Origin: Gyrodactylus bullatarudis
Lineage: Eukaryota; Platyhelminthes; Monogenea; Gyrodactylidea; Gyrodactylidae
DNA length: 64,000 bases
Direction: 5' to 3'
NCBI GenBank assembly: GCA_012064415.1
Contig: SSNU01000323.1
Location: forward strand, 1-64,000
Position numbers and translations under genes: made by a program. Below are positions 21,901 through 36,900 of the stretch, one piece after another; position 1 is the first letter of the stretch; every line of letters begins with the position of its first letter. The notes under the pieces were generated by a model. The model did not search any database. It was not told the DNA's origin and saw only the letters and a list, made by a program, of their open reading frames with translations.

Positions 21901-24900
21901 ATAGATGGCCTTTTGTAAGCATAACTAGCTTAGAAATGCTTTTAGAATTTTTGATGGTTCAAAATCTCTTTATCACTTATGAGAGAATACACATATGACA
22001 TAATTCTTGAAAACCGTTTTGCAGGGTATAACTACTCTTTTTAATGAACCTAATCTTGAAACTTAATTCTAAAAATTAAATAACAGCTAATTATATAGTT
22101 AATAATGAAGGTTAAACATGATAAATTAGCTGGAAAAAACCTGAAAGCCCCATTTTTTTAAAGAAAAACTTTTTGTTGTGAAACGGTTCAGGTTTAAATA
22201 ATCTGAGCATGAAATTAGCTAAAAATTCACATGTATTAGCAACTGGTAATAAAATCGGGCAATATTTTATTTATTAAAATGATTATGCATGTTTTGAATT
22301 ATGCAATCAATCACGTGATTTTATCACGTTATCTAATTGTTTTTCTTACCATTCATTGAATATATACCAATATGTTGCAAACTCTCTCTACTAAATGAGA
22401 AAATGTTTTCTATTTTTGAGCTTACGCCTCAAAATTCAAAACAAAAACACTCTCAAAAAGTCTATTATTAATCGATAGAATATTTTCATCTTGATAGAAA
22501 CGTAATAATCTTCAAAATATTTAAACTAAAACTTTCCACAAGAAAATATCCAGGTATTCACTTATACAATTTAATTAACTAGTAATCCTATCTAAACAAA
22601 GGGCCTTGATGTAAAAGAAAAGTGATCAACTGGCAAATGGTTGTAAATAAACATTAGAAAAAACTAATTACTCTGAGCAAAAGTTTCATTGACAATTCAT
22701 AATCGATATTCGAAGCTTATCTAACACATTCACATAGTTTCAACATTCAACTCTGATTCTTACTTAATCCCTTACAGACATGTCTAAAGAAACATGCATG
22801 TAATAAACCAAATATATAATAAAAAAGATATTTGTATCATTCTGGAATGTTTGTCTCTGTTCTCATCTTAACTGCATCTGCCGTCATGGCTTGTTTCAAA
22901 ATCAAGAGACACCTACCTATTAGATATGTGAAATTTTTCGTTTCTCAGACTCTCAACCATCTGTACATTTATTTACAACTATTGACTTTTCATATTCTCT
23001 TTGGCCCATGTGTATTACATTTGCTCTTCTCAATTCTCTTATATAAAACTTTAAATCAATATTAATGTCATATATTTCAAAATGATTAATTTCTTTATAT
23101 ATTTACGAATGATTGAATTATACCCTCATAACTTTCGTAAATGTACCATATCATGATAGACAGAGTTATATATCAAAAACTAACTAATTCTAAAGTACGT
23201 TTTAATTTTTATCATTGATCGAGCTTTGATAAAAACCAAGTTAAAATCAGTAAAAAAGTAGAAATCATAACTGTAAAGAAAAATAATCTAACATTTTAAA
23301 AAGATCTCTATTCAGTAAGAAGTTAGAAGCATTTCTGGTGGACAATTCCAGCACCTGATTCATCATATTCTTCTTTTGTAATCCACATACTCTGGAAGGT
23401 AGTTAGGGAGGAAAGAATTGAACCACCGATCCAGACTGAATACTTCCTCTCTTCGGGAGCAATGATCTTGACTTTGCAATTATTGTGGTACCATAGAAAT
23501 AAGTTCCTTGTTGAGTCTTTCAGCAATACCTGGATACATGGTGGTACCACCAGACAAGACAATATTCTGGAACAAATCTCTTCTGATATCTACATCACAT
23601 GCTTGCACGGAATTGTAAATTGTTCCATGAATGCCTTCACCTTCGAGATGAACAAAGTCAGGCTTGAAGAGACATTCAGGAGCCCTGAATCTTTCCGTAT
23701 CGATGGTGATGCATGAACCATCAGGAAGCTCATAAGTTTTGGCAATCTTGTTTGATTCTTCACAGAGTTTCTTCTCAGCATCAAAGTCTAGTGCGATATA
23801 GCACAATTTCTCCTTGATGTCACGAACAATTTCACGTTCAGCGGAAGTTTTGAAGTTGTAGCCCTTCTCTGTGAGGATTTTGACCAAGTATTCAGTAATA
23901 TCTCTTCCGGCCAAATCAATTCTCTTGATAGCATGTGGAAGAGAATAGCCTTCATAAATTGGTACAACATGGGAGACACCATCTCCAGAATCAAAAACAA
24001 TACCAGTTGTTCTACCAGAAGCGTACAATGAAAGGACAGCTTGAATAGCAACATAGGTCATAGGAACATGGAAAGTCTCAAACATGAGCTGAACCATACG
24101 TTCTCTATTACTCTTGGGATTCAATGGAGACCTCTGTGAGAAGGGTTGGGTGATCCTTTGGATCAACACGAAGTTCATTGTAGAAAGTGTGATGCCAAAT
24201 TTTTTCCATATCATCCCAGTTTGTTACAATACCGTGTTCGATTGGATATTTGAGAATCAAGACACCTCTCTTGGATTGAGCTTCGTCACCAACGAAAACA
24301 TCTTTCTTTCCCATACCAACCATAGCGGTTGCTTCTTTTGGTCTACCAATAATCGAGGGGAACACAGCTCTAGGTGAATCATCTCCAGCAAAACCCGCTT
24401 TGCACATACCTGAACCATTGTCAATGACTAGGGCTTTCAAATCATCATCCATAATTAAATTTTTTTGAAATTGAAACTAATGATATCTCAAACGTGCTTT
24501 TATACTTTGAGTAGAAGCTTACAAGAAAGCACTCAGGCAGTTCAAGATTTCATCAGCAAGAAATATCTATCCATATATGGATGCCAGCTCAATTCCTCAT
24601 TTACAGTTGTACACGCTCACATTGCTATTAATGTATACACTTATAATGGCTCTTTATTAATCCCTAACCAATGATATTGATCCTGAGTAATATTACGCTC
24701 TAATGATGTCATGTATATTGTTATTTCAATGAAAGAGACTCGGTTGAATCCTTGATAATAAGACATTTTAATTACCTGATATATAAGCTACCTTTTGTAT
24801 GTATGGCAAATCTATATTGTTTTACATCATCTTCTTATCATGAACTATTATTTCATCAAGTTTTCTATGAACATTTGATTTTCAGTTTCATGATGTAGTT

Positions 24901-27900
24901 GCTTAATTCAGATTCTCTATATCAAGTATTAAAACTTTTACCTTTAAATACATTTTCAGATAGGACAAACATAGGATCATCCTAACCACTTGCTTAATAA
25001 TGGCTAATTCTGGAAAGAACAAAATAATTCATCTAGGTTTTCAGGATAAACACCAGTGTTAGAAATACAATTAATTATTTGCTAGAATTATTTTTCTTCA
25101 TTTCTCCAACGCCTCATGCTAACGTCTTGAAGCAATGTGGTAGGCCCAATTTTATTACTAATCCATTTATGACTAATCATCATTAATAATATAATTCTTT
25201 TCTCTTCCATGCGAGTGTTATTAGTTTATAAAGTAGAAGAAAAAACACGAAACCAGTTTAGATTATGATGGTAGACTCTGAAGTGGATAGTAGTGAAAAA
25301 GAAGAGTTCACTTTGGTTTACATTTTTGATTGAATTAATTCTCTTATTTTGGATCTGAGTTAACTTAGCTCCAACTGCGATAATGCCCCATCCACCCTTT
25401 TCTCCTCACAAAAGTATCCTTATTTTGCTTAGTCGCTGTTTGAATGAATAAATCATTCTGGAATTTATGTCCTTCTAATATATGGAAAAACTGTCAGTGA
25501 TCAAGACTATATAGAGTAAAAATTGATCTTTCTATCTATCCCTTATTCTTTTAAGGGCATTGAGTTGCACTCCTCACGAATCTCGAGTCAAATTACCCTT
25601 ACCCATTTACTCTGACCTCCATTTTCTCCATTCTCTTTTATTTCCAAGGTCACAGAAAAGAAACAGTTTTTCCCTATACTCCAAATAAAAAAGTACTCTC
25701 TTGTCATTGCTCAAGAAAATAAACGAATCATCTCATCCAATCTACTACATCTTGAGTATAGACTCTATTGCATAGATACAAAGAGAGATAGAGATATTCG
25801 TTCCATCTAAGGATCTCTGTGTATTTTGGTAATTGTACTAATGAAAGAATTGATAAAATTTTAAAGTACAAATCTTGATTTGGTCCTTTTTATTGTAATT
25901 TATTGATCTCTTTTTCGAATTTTTTTCTTGTTCCGTGGTCCTTGAAACAGTCATATATCTTTTAGAAAATTGAAGCTAACTGATATCAGGTTGGGAATCT
26001 ATATGATTTTTACAAAAATCTCAATTTTTCCATCAAGAATTCGAATGTGTTGAAGATTTTTTGGAATCTTGATAATTTTCTCTAATATTACCATCTGAAC
26101 AGAAAAAAATTCTTGATCGATTTCACAACTTGAAAATTGCTGAAATTTAAGATTACCAATGTTTGGTCAAAATGGTTGGTCTTTCGAAAAAATAATTACA
26201 AAATCCGGTTTTCGCATCTAATTTTGATCCTGAAAAGCTTCATTTGACCAAACTCCCACTTTCAAATCAATCAAAATATTCAGTTCAACATAATAAGTAT
26301 CCCAAAAAATCCTCAGCTACCAACTTTATATGAAATAGGATTTTTACTAAATTGCCTAGTTTTTCCACCTTCTTACACGGAAAGTTAACTTTTTCTCGAA
26401 GAAAATGACTTTTGGTTCACTATTCTGTTGACCTAACTAACTATTCTGCAATGGCTTACCTTTCGCTTCAATGTTTTTTTCTCTAAATAGAGTAATGAAT
26501 CAATTTTGTGTTTGGATTTTAAAAAGTCACACTTTTTCATCAAACCACTACTAACAAGACTACTATGAAAGAGTATTTTGATATTTTCTATTCAAAACAT
26601 GTTTGAATAAAGCCAATCAGGGTCATCTAAGTTCAAGAGTTATTACAAATGCCAATGAACAAGTTGCTATCATTCAACTTGACAAAAACTACATTCTGCT
26701 AAAAATAAATAATCTCTACTTGGCTATAGAGAAAATATATTCAATCAGAGTAGTGCCTCCGTAAAAACTGGTAAAAAATTAATCCTCTTCTCTCTTGAAA
26801 TATTTCTGAGCCATTTAGCTAATATAAGTAGATAAAACGATCGAAATTAAAGGTAAATAATTTTTTTTTTAATTTCACTCCGGGTTTTTTTTCTATATCA
26901 CCCCGTTGAATACTGGTTATAGAGCATTCTAAACTTCCTGATAACCTTTTAAAAAAGGAAGCCTAGAAATTTCTTATTCTACCGGCAAACTTAACTATAA
27001 ATATTTTGACCTCTGGAACAATGGGACATGATGGGTTCAATTTGAAGCTTGAAATTCAATCACTATTCTATTTTAAGTTCAAAAAAATATTCAATATAAC
27101 TTGAATTATCTAAAAAAATATTGAAATTTTAATTATAATCAGGAAATTTGAGCAATTGTCCGTCTAAATAATGTACAATTCTGAAACCCAATCTTTCACA
27201 ACTACAAAGAACATTGGAGATGACATTTGACTTTTAATTATCATCTTCATAAAATTTTAGTTTTTTTGTCTAGCTCCTACCATTCCAGTTACAATTCAAT
27301 TTGTACACATGGCCAATACATTATTATTTCCATCATTATTATACGTACTGTATTTCATTCTGTCTGTCTTGAATTCTGAATGTGATATTTACCGATAAGC
27401 AGAAAAGAATTACAAATCTCTCCTCCTCCACCATTACAATGTACTTGGAGTAGACTGAATCTAATTTTTTAAGAATAAATGCCGGAGTAATTATGCCAAC
27501 TGTCCATCTTGATATATTGTTTTTATTGGAAATTTTATTACTTTTAAAATTACAATTTGACTATTCCCTACATAATGCAAAATTCAATTTCCCAACTCTG
27601 GAAAAGTTAAAGTTTCCACATTAGAGCTTAAGAACAATTCGTATACTTTGAACAATGTATATGTTGTGCGCAATCTTTTCCTGGTTTTTAACCTTGTTGA
27701 TCATTTCAGAATAAGAAAATTTAGAGGCTTGTTCTTCAATGAGATCGTACAAGTTCTTCCCGTCATCCATTTTTGATTTTTAGATACCAAAATATTCTTA
27801 TGTATTTGACTCAATAGGAGAAGACTTTTATTATACATTTGTTCCTTCTAAGGTTTACATATGTGTATGTATGAAAGTAAGGCTGGGGGGGGGGTAGAGA

Positions 27901-30900
27901 AAAAAGAAAATAAGCCTACTATGGTGTGTACGTGTGGGCCATGTTTTTTGATTTATCGCAAAGGTCAAACTAGCATATTCAAAAAATAATCTTCATAAAT
28001 TGGCCCACCAAAATAGGAAGAGAGTAAAATCTTGCAGAATTGTGCAACTTCCTAAATTGAGTACAACAATAACAATTGTGAGAATATTTATCAGGATTAT
28101 AGTATTTTATGGATCAAACAAAGATAAATTTGGTTGATTTGAAGTTTTGAGTTTATGATTCTCTTGTCCAATACTGATCCTGATAATCTTCTTTTGAAAT
28201 CAGCAAAAACTCAAAGTTCAAAAAGATGGGAATTTGTCGCAACTTCGAGATTTCAAATTAGCCATAATTTTTTTTAAAATATTTTCTCCTATTAATGAAA
28301 GTGGGCCTCATGATCTAGATTACAAAAAATCTTGATCAAATTCGATTTCTTGATGAAAAAATTAAGAATTTTGTGAAAATCATCTTCATATTAACTTTTA
28401 CGTGTATAGAATCTTGGAGTATTAAAAAGGTCTTACACTATCAACTAACGATGACCTTTTTTTCCAGAGCAATCTTGCACTTTAACATTCCAATTAAATT
28501 TAATGCTAATACATAATACAATATTTTCCCCTCATTAATAAATAAAGGGCTTTACTACTTACTGTATTTCATGTTTATCATTACATTTTCTCTGATGATG
28601 AAGCATACATTGAAGGTATATTACATGTTGTTATTACTGCATTATTGAATATAGATGTGAATGTAAACACTCTCTCTATTCGATAATAAAACCATATTTA
28701 GCTTCAGATTGCACTTTTTGGATCTAAACTTTTGTGATTTAATGCCAACATTTTACAATATAATACCCTACTTATCTATTTTTACTACTAAAATATTTCC
28801 TCCTAAAACATGTAGTTGAACATTTTTTTGTGCTAGATTATTCATATATTGTAATCTTCAACCTATGAATAAATCAATTATCTCCGTAAAACCAAATAAT
28901 GATGTATTGATCAAACTATTATAATCTCTAAAGTCTCTCTTCATTCAAACTCAAATCATCTTCACGACTTGACATTGATTGATGATCCTGTCCAACAAGA
29001 ATTTTCATTTTCATTTAAATTGTACTATAGATCTTTCCTTACTCAAGTTGAATCAAATTTTCTTAGTTCCAAGTTATCTTTACCTACCCTGACGAGATTA
29101 ACCGATCTAAATGAAATTCCATCTTGTTTTTACACCAGTATATTAGAATATGTCTTTAAATAAAAAAAGACAAGAAATTCGAAAATCATGTAATGATACA
29201 AATTCAATTTGGCCTCAATAGGTTAATTATGAATTTCACGGCTTTTGAGTGTAAAGAATTACTTGAAGAATGCTGATTTTAAGAAAATATAGTCAAATAT
29301 ATTTATTATGTTTAATATATAAACCATTAGGGTAATACAAGATTTTAACTTTTCGAATTTTTGCGTTCATTTGATAGAAAATAAAAGAGAGAAAAGTTTC
29401 CTATTGAACCTTATGTTTTTAATTTTATTTAGTTATGCATAATTTTAATTAAAGATGTCAGATTTTCAAATTCGCGCCACCATTTTACTACGAGAAATGA
29501 TAAATTTTGAATTATTGGACAAGCTTTCATCTTTTTGAATCAGTTTTCACGTCAAATTAATATTAAATATATTCTGAATACACCCTGAAAAATCAATTCA
29601 ATTTGGGAAAAATTAACGATTTTAGGGAAAATGGGAAATGGCATATCAGAACACCAAAATTTTTAAATTTAGTTTTCGTATACGGCAATTACGGAGCATA
29701 GAGAATCTATTTGAGGTAAAAAATAGAAAAGTGTTTAGAGAAAAAAAAATTTGTTTTTCTCTAATAAACCATATTTTCATCGGGTTTTCGCAACAAGTAC
29801 TAATTATTTTGATAAACTTGTAAATTATTAAATTTGGTCTGACGTTAACGGTTCGAACACAGAGGAAACTCAAAAAGCAACAATTATTCCCAACTAAAAT
29901 GTAATTTCTTCCAACTAATAATTAGGGAAAGTAATAAAGCGCCCTTGTGATGATTTAATCACTTTTTTATTCCTATTAGCTAAGCTTTTATTGCCTCCCA
30001 TTTCAAAGAACAAGAAATATGGAGCTATTTGTATAAAAGTATTTAGTCCCTCTCTTCCAATTATCAAACAGTTATGTTTAGCAGGATTGGACTATTAAAA
30101 AAATTAATTTCTCCCTACAAAATAAGCCAAAAAGCTATAAAAATTGTTACATAATTAGCTCTCCTCTCTTTTTATGTTTCTGTCCCATTTGAACTACTAT
30201 ATTAGTTGCATTAAAATTTTTTATTTTTTAAGAAACATCAAATGGTTAATAATACCGCGTTCATTATTTCAGGTCAAAAATTTACAAAAATCCAAAGACT
30301 CTTGATGACATGTCGCCAACAGTTATCAAGAAGAATTTCCAGAATTCATCACCAAATCAAGATTCAGATGATTATCCAAATGGAACCATCAAGCCTTCCC
30401 TGCCATTGAAGAAATCTCCTGATGAGCCCGTGACAACAACCACGCCCACGGCAACAACGGCTACGACAACTCTGAATCTAGATTCTAACTTGATCTGCTC
30501 CAACTGCAAATGCCATATGCAAGCACCTCTCTCGTCAGGTGAAAGGGTCGAGCGTATCATTCGAACTAGTACAGACTCCACAACAGACACCCATGATTTT
30601 TCTTTTGATACAAACGATGATAGATCTCGTCGATTTAGTGAAGACTTCCCCTCCAACCCAAGGACAGTTTTGAAGGGAGAAGATTTCGCTGAAAACGTCA
30701 ATAGAACCATTCTCCTGTCGTGCATCCATGCCCATTTGATGACAGATAACAAATGTGAGCCATTTAAAATTTATAATATTATTCTTTGGCCGATATATTC
30801 AGGCTCTACTCTCGACGTCATATGATCTTTTTGAAAAAACCTTTGGGAAATTCCTGTAAAAATTATTCCTAAAAATTTACAGAAATCAATCATTTCAAAC

Positions 30901-33900
30901 AGAAAAGCTTATATTTTTACATTTTGGATGATTCAAGTCTTTGGAATCTAATGAATCATTCTTGGGCATCTGAAGAACAATAGGACTCAAGGCAGTAACT
31001 TTAGTACTTGATAGTATGTAATAAAATTTAACTTCTTTCTAGCTTATCAGAAATGATTTTTTAATAGTAACTTGAAATTAAAACCATGAAAAATGATACT
31101 TGATCCAAAGAAAAAGTTATTCTAGCATTAACTCATTTACAGATTTTCAAAATTTCCCATTTCCCTAAAAAATAAAATACCTTCTGTAAATTTAAATCAT
31201 CTGAAATTCATTCAACAAGATCATGAATTTCCAAAAGCTTACCTTATAAGATTACAGTTATTATGTAATTATTGGTAGACTTTGTTTCTATCAAGTTGAA
31301 AAGTTGCTCTTTCTTGTATTCTATTGTTAAGTGAAATTTTGAAAAAAAACGACAGCTATTTATTATTCATCAGTATCTTTTCTTTGATCCTTTCCAATAT
31401 TTCTGTCCACCTCCCACCTCAAATGTCTATGAATATTTCACTAGTTTGAATCTTTGGTTAGATAAAAATCATGTCTTGTTTTGTAAAAAAGGTAATTCTA
31501 AAAGTCTCACGAAAAATATCTTTTTGCTAAGTATCCGCATTAATAGCTCTTTTTTTTGAAGATCCGATTAAGCGTTCATTTCGTCTCGGAAAGGAGAATT
31601 TTTTTCAGGAGTAGTCCTCATCTTGTACCGTCTGGTAATCATGATCCCTAGAACCTTTTCCAAAGTTCCCTTATCGCAGACCCTAATAACTAAAGACCAA
31701 AAAATCCTGATCGGGCCTAAATATAAAGTTTTATTGACACAGTACTAAAATATTGAATCATCAATAAGAAAGGAATCTGGTTAGTACGGTTACTCGTTTT
31801 CAATTAGCCGGAAAATTAGTTTACCAAAAGAAATTTTCAAATTAAAATTTACTTTCAAGTCAAAACTTAAAAAATGATAATTTCGAACTATAACTTGTAA
31901 ATGTTTAATTCTTTTTCTCTCTTAGTAGGTTCAAAGCATTCTTTTAATCAGAATTTCCCATCTACTAATAAGTAGGCAAAAGCTAAATTTAAATAATCTT
32001 GGTCATTTTATCAAAATTTAAATAGATCTTTCAGAATTTTTGAGATACTTTTTAGAGTACTAATGATTGATATCGTACTGTGACCTATGTAATTAAGAGG
32101 GCGGTAAAAATGCTATTTTTAATATGTTCATGAGCGATAAAATCTAATCAAAATGATATATATTTCCCAAAAAAATCTATTCTAATCTTGATTTGCTCAT
32201 CAAACAAACCTTGTATTCTTATCCATGATCTAATCATAGACAAGTCTAGATCGAATATGATATTTTTATAAATTTGATTTTGCTAAAAAATTGCTATTTT
32301 TCAGTATGAAAATGCTATTTTCTAGAAAATTATTGCCATTTTTACCCCCCCCCCCCCTAGTAGTTAGACTTGTTTATAATCGCTCGTACATTGGGCAAAT
32401 CTCACGAAAGTATTAACAGGCATCTTTAGAATTCTTTTTCATATCCTTTATCAATAATAATTTGTATCATCTTCTTATTCACGTAGTTGTTTAAGAACCG
32501 AGTATCTTACAAAATACATACACATTCTATTTTCGTTATCTTTGACCCATTTCTTTTCTATTTGATTCTTTTTGTAGAATAAAAAAATTTCATTGTTTAT
32601 ACCTCATATGTTGTGCAGCTATAAGCTTTATGGATAATGAAGATGATACAAAAAATTTCAATTGATTTTCTCTCTAAACCATTCTTAGATGGAAAAAATA
32701 TCCAATAATTACATTTGATAAGCGTATTGTATTAGTAAGTAACGACTAAAGGTTTTCTCTTCTACCCTTAACTTTGTTTCTGAAAAAAAAGAAAATCAGA
32801 TTGCGCTCTGAATACTGGATATCTGATATGAATTAGTGTACAGTTTGAAAAGAAACTGTATATCATTTTATTCCTTTGAATAATTTCCTTAATATACTCT
32901 TTAATGGAATAAACTTGAGATTTCTTTCAATAATCATTATAAGGTACTTTATCCTGAGCTTGGTTTTTCTATGTGAATCTTCATATCAACCAATATCAGG
33001 TTGGTCTTAAACCATTTAGATGATACAATAAAATCTAGTGTTAAGATTAAACGAAAGGTTATTGATGAATAAAGCTTCAGTTTCGTCGTTTCTCTTCAGA
33101 CCAAAAACCGGCTTTTGATGAATTTATATGCATGAAAAATTACGAAATCCATTTACGTTGGCCAAGCAACTGCATTGGAATAAACTCAAACATTAGATCC
33201 TTTTTTATACTCCCTACTTATAACAGAAAAGAACGTGGATAATTGAGTAAAGATAAATCAGAAAATAGACGTATGCCTCACAGTTCTAAGGACATGAAAA
33301 TTCTCGACTTTCATTGTTGAAACCCTGATGAATAATTATAATTGATATAGGTTAATTCATCATAAGTCAGCGTACTTAACACTAACATGGTTTACAGTCA
33401 CCAAGCTCAAGGCTTGAATGAATTTTTTCCATCTTGATAGCATGTAGTCGATTACTTTTCAAAAAATTTTCAATCGTCATTTGATGAGTAATCTGGCCAT
33501 CCCATATGTGTCATATTACAGTTTAACGCATCTTCACACAGACATTTCTTTTGCCTTAACCATAAAATTTTAAATGACTCATTACTACTTGCCATCTCTG
33601 TAGTTAGGTTAGACAGTTGCCAGGATGTTATCTCTCTAATGGGAAATAATTCACAGTTTTATCTAGACCATTAAAAGATTTGCATTAACAAAGTGTTGTA
33701 TTTTAACCTTTAGTAGTTCTTAAATAGCTTGGAATTTCTTCAAGAATCAGATTCGAATATTCATGACATTGTTACGATATTGTTAGCAATAATTTTATTT
33801 CATCTTTGAATAAATCAATCCATCCATAAAATAATAGACATGCCCCTCTTATTCCCTTGGCAATTCATTGTGAAGAAATGTAGTAATTTTATTTGAGTTT

Positions 33901-36900
33901 AAGTTGCATCACACATTCCCCCCCCCTCCAAACTTCACATCAATACAGGTCATTTATTAGATCAACTGTGAAATATGAATAAACATGAATAAGCAAAGAC
34001 ATATTAAATCTCATATACGTATGGGCTGATCCTTATAAATAATGAATTTTGTTTGCTTTCATCCCATATTGTAACTACAATATATTTATTTCTTTTACAC
34101 TTTTGGACACGAGAAGAACAAATAAACTCAAACTTTATATGCACTAGTGTGTATATTTATCCTTTGTATATATATATATATGACGATATTTTCCCTTCAA
34201 GATACAATATAAAATCAATAAATCATCTTACAGTTCGACACATTTGATGATTGAATGAAAGTGTTTTTTCGTTCAAATCATAGGATCTCTTAGAAATAAC
34301 ATTATAAAGTGATGTGAGTGTCAATCAAGCATGTTTTTATTGAGCTTAGGCGCATTTTATTATTCCTAGTTCGGGAATTTGGAGAAACTTTATTCCATAG
34401 CGTTCTGATTATCACATAGAATAATATTCCATTCAAATTAAAAGGAATGTTGAAAATGCCCAACTACTACTTCAGCTATTCTTTTTTTTGGGATTTTGAA
34501 AATTTACTAATCTGCATTTATCTCTCTAACGACATAGTAATAACATTGAAAATAAATCAAATGTACATAAAAGACATATTTTTCATGACTCGCATTTCAT
34601 ATTTTTTCTTTCAATACGTCGCTCTTTAGATACGTTTATCATGTTGAAGCAATTATTTTAAGTTCAGGTGATATCGATCGAAATTTCGGTAATTTTTTTA
34701 ATCCAAAAATCAGCCATTCCTCAAACTTTAGCAGATAGCGTTTAGCGGATTTCTTAATTTAATTCTATGGGCATGATTTCATCGATCAAGTAACTTTAAC
34801 TTTTATCTATTCGACTTTGAAAATAGGTTTTCAATATAAAATTCTTAAAACCAATTTCAATAGGGAAATTGTGCATTGTATTTCATTTTGCTCAGTTGTC
34901 ATTTCTTCCCAGACAAATCGTGTACATTATTTGTGTTTTTCCAAATTCCATAGCAGGCACTTTCCTAAATCAAGAACATGAAAAACATCTTCTTTTGCAT
35001 TCATTTCTATAGACTGTTTCAAGCAGTTGAGTGTAATGATTTCTAGGTTATAAAATTACTCCCATATCATAGAGAGATACATATACTTTTTATGATAGAT
35101 AAATTATCATTTTCGGTTAATTTTGACATGAAAAATTACTTTAATCTTGGAACTAAAGATTTATTGCCAGTTTTTATGTTTATCAGATATTAAATTATAA
35201 CTTTTGATTACATTCCACTTTTAAAGTCTAACTTACATCACAATAAATTTGCAAAACTAGCATGTCCAAGGGGGTTTATAATTAGTATGGATTACTAGAT
35301 TTTATTCATTAATAATCTGTTTTGCTTTCAATCTTGGTATGTTTCATTTTTTGAAAGAAATTCTGAATAAATAAATTCATATTCATTGAATAAGTTACAG
35401 GGTTTTCTGCATTGGCAACAATCAGTAAATTTCGGTACCCATGTTTCTTTTTTGGTTGATGAATTGATAAAGTTGTTTTAATTATAAAGGCTTATCTAAG
35501 GATCCAAAGGAGCTGGACTCTGGAGTTAAGTGAATTATAGGAACCAAAGTTTGAATACAATATGTGTAAGAACCGATATTGGATTCTTTCAATCACTAAT
35601 TATAGTATACTTATAAGTATTGTTAATTATTTAGGTGAGATAGTAAAGGACTTAGACAATCAAAATGGCTTATAATCAGATATTTTTGTATAATCTAAAA
35701 ATAGTAAGAAAATTTTGGAAATTTTGAAAAAGGGTCTACATCTAAACATGGACTACCAGTTATTGCTGTGGACAGATGTCAAATAAAGAAAAAATATAAT
35801 AGACTACTAATGGTGTCAGGAATTGATGGGAATAGTCAAATATTCACCTTGGATTTTTACCTACCAACTAAGTTTTAAAAGTATTGGAGATACTATAATT
35901 TTTCTCATCATCTCTCTACTTATGTGTTGATATCAATGAATGACCTGATGTTATATTTTCAGACTAAGAAAAAGGTCTTATCAAAGCCGTTGAATTGAAA
36001 ATTGCAAATAGTCAAAATTCATTTAGTTCATTTCATATTGGCCAAAATATTAAGTGAAGATTCAAAATCAGTTTAAATAAGAACTTGTGGATTATCGCGA
36101 AAATATACTTCACCAGATGAAACTATTCAAAGAAATTAAATAAGAGGCTTATGATTATATAGCAAAAATACCTATGAAAAATTTGGATTAGTTCATATTT
36201 CCTAACTCTTCGCTAAGGAAACCTTACTTTCAACTACTGAATTCATTTAACGCTTTCCTTAAAACAAGGGAAAAACACTGTTAAAGTAAAATCACATACT
36301 AAGTTTGAAAACAAAACAGATTATTTATGAATAAAATCTAGTAATCCATACTAATTTTGAGCAAAAACATACTAAATTTGAAAACAGAACTCAAGAACAT
36401 ACTAATTCTGAATAAAACCCCCTTGGACATACTAGTTTTGCAAATGCCCCCAATAAATGTCAAATATTTCCTATCAATCTAGCTATCTAAGACCATTGTT
36501 GATATGAAGATGAAAATTTAGGTGATATCCAAGGTACATTGTATTTCCAAAAACAATGGGAATATGATTACCAATCATTGATTAGCATCAATATCTGGGG
36601 TAGAGAAGTATTCATATACATAGGGGGTAAACAAAGTGTTTTAGGTATCTTTCAGTTAAAATTATCGCTCGAGAAAGAGTTTTTTTCACTGGTGCAACAA
36701 TGGGACATGAAGGGTTAATACCTATTTTTCCAAGCTCAAAAAGTTTTACAAAAATACATGAAGATGATTTGGTGTTCACTATTTTGAATATAGTATTTCC
36801 ACGATCTTTACCAACTCGATAGATGTGAGACTCTTTATCATGCAAATCGTTGATGAGCACATAAATGAAATACTATAGTCGTCTAATTATAGCTGTTGAC

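Larger units (their letters stand above)
22550..24572. repeat. Segmental duplication carrying actin, copy 1
   Basis: Similar to about 39985-42345 in the same orientation. The flank at 22640-23250 matches 40190-40640 with many small differences. The actin part and ~115 bp upstream of its ATG are almost identical. The copies lie ~17.8 kb apart, in introns 3 and 4 of RALGPS. Uneven divergence, low in the coding part and higher in the flank, suggests gene conversion, selection or an assembly effect. Confidence 0.8.
17142..30272 (+). other. RALGPS intron 3 (13.1 kb)
   Basis: No further RALGPS exon was recognised in this interval. It holds the 17.2-kb palindrome, the 20.1-21.2-kb foldback element, actin segmental duplication copy 1 and several dispersed repeats. 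Exon 3 ends in phase 2, and the exon at 30273 supplies the single base needed to complete the codon. The rest is AT-rich sequence without recognisable genes. Confidence 0.6.

Noticed and set aside
23462..23716. Plus-strand frames opposite actin (also near 41152-41385)
   Set aside because: Antisense shadows of the conserved actin coding sequence.
28969..29163. 64-codon plus-strand frame in RALGPS intron 3
   Set aside because: No in-phase splice connection to RALGPS and no recognisable motif.
36612..36860. 82-codon minus-strand frame
   Set aside because: Overlaps a dispersed repeat also seen near 27015 (AACAATGGGACATGA), with no protein resemblance.
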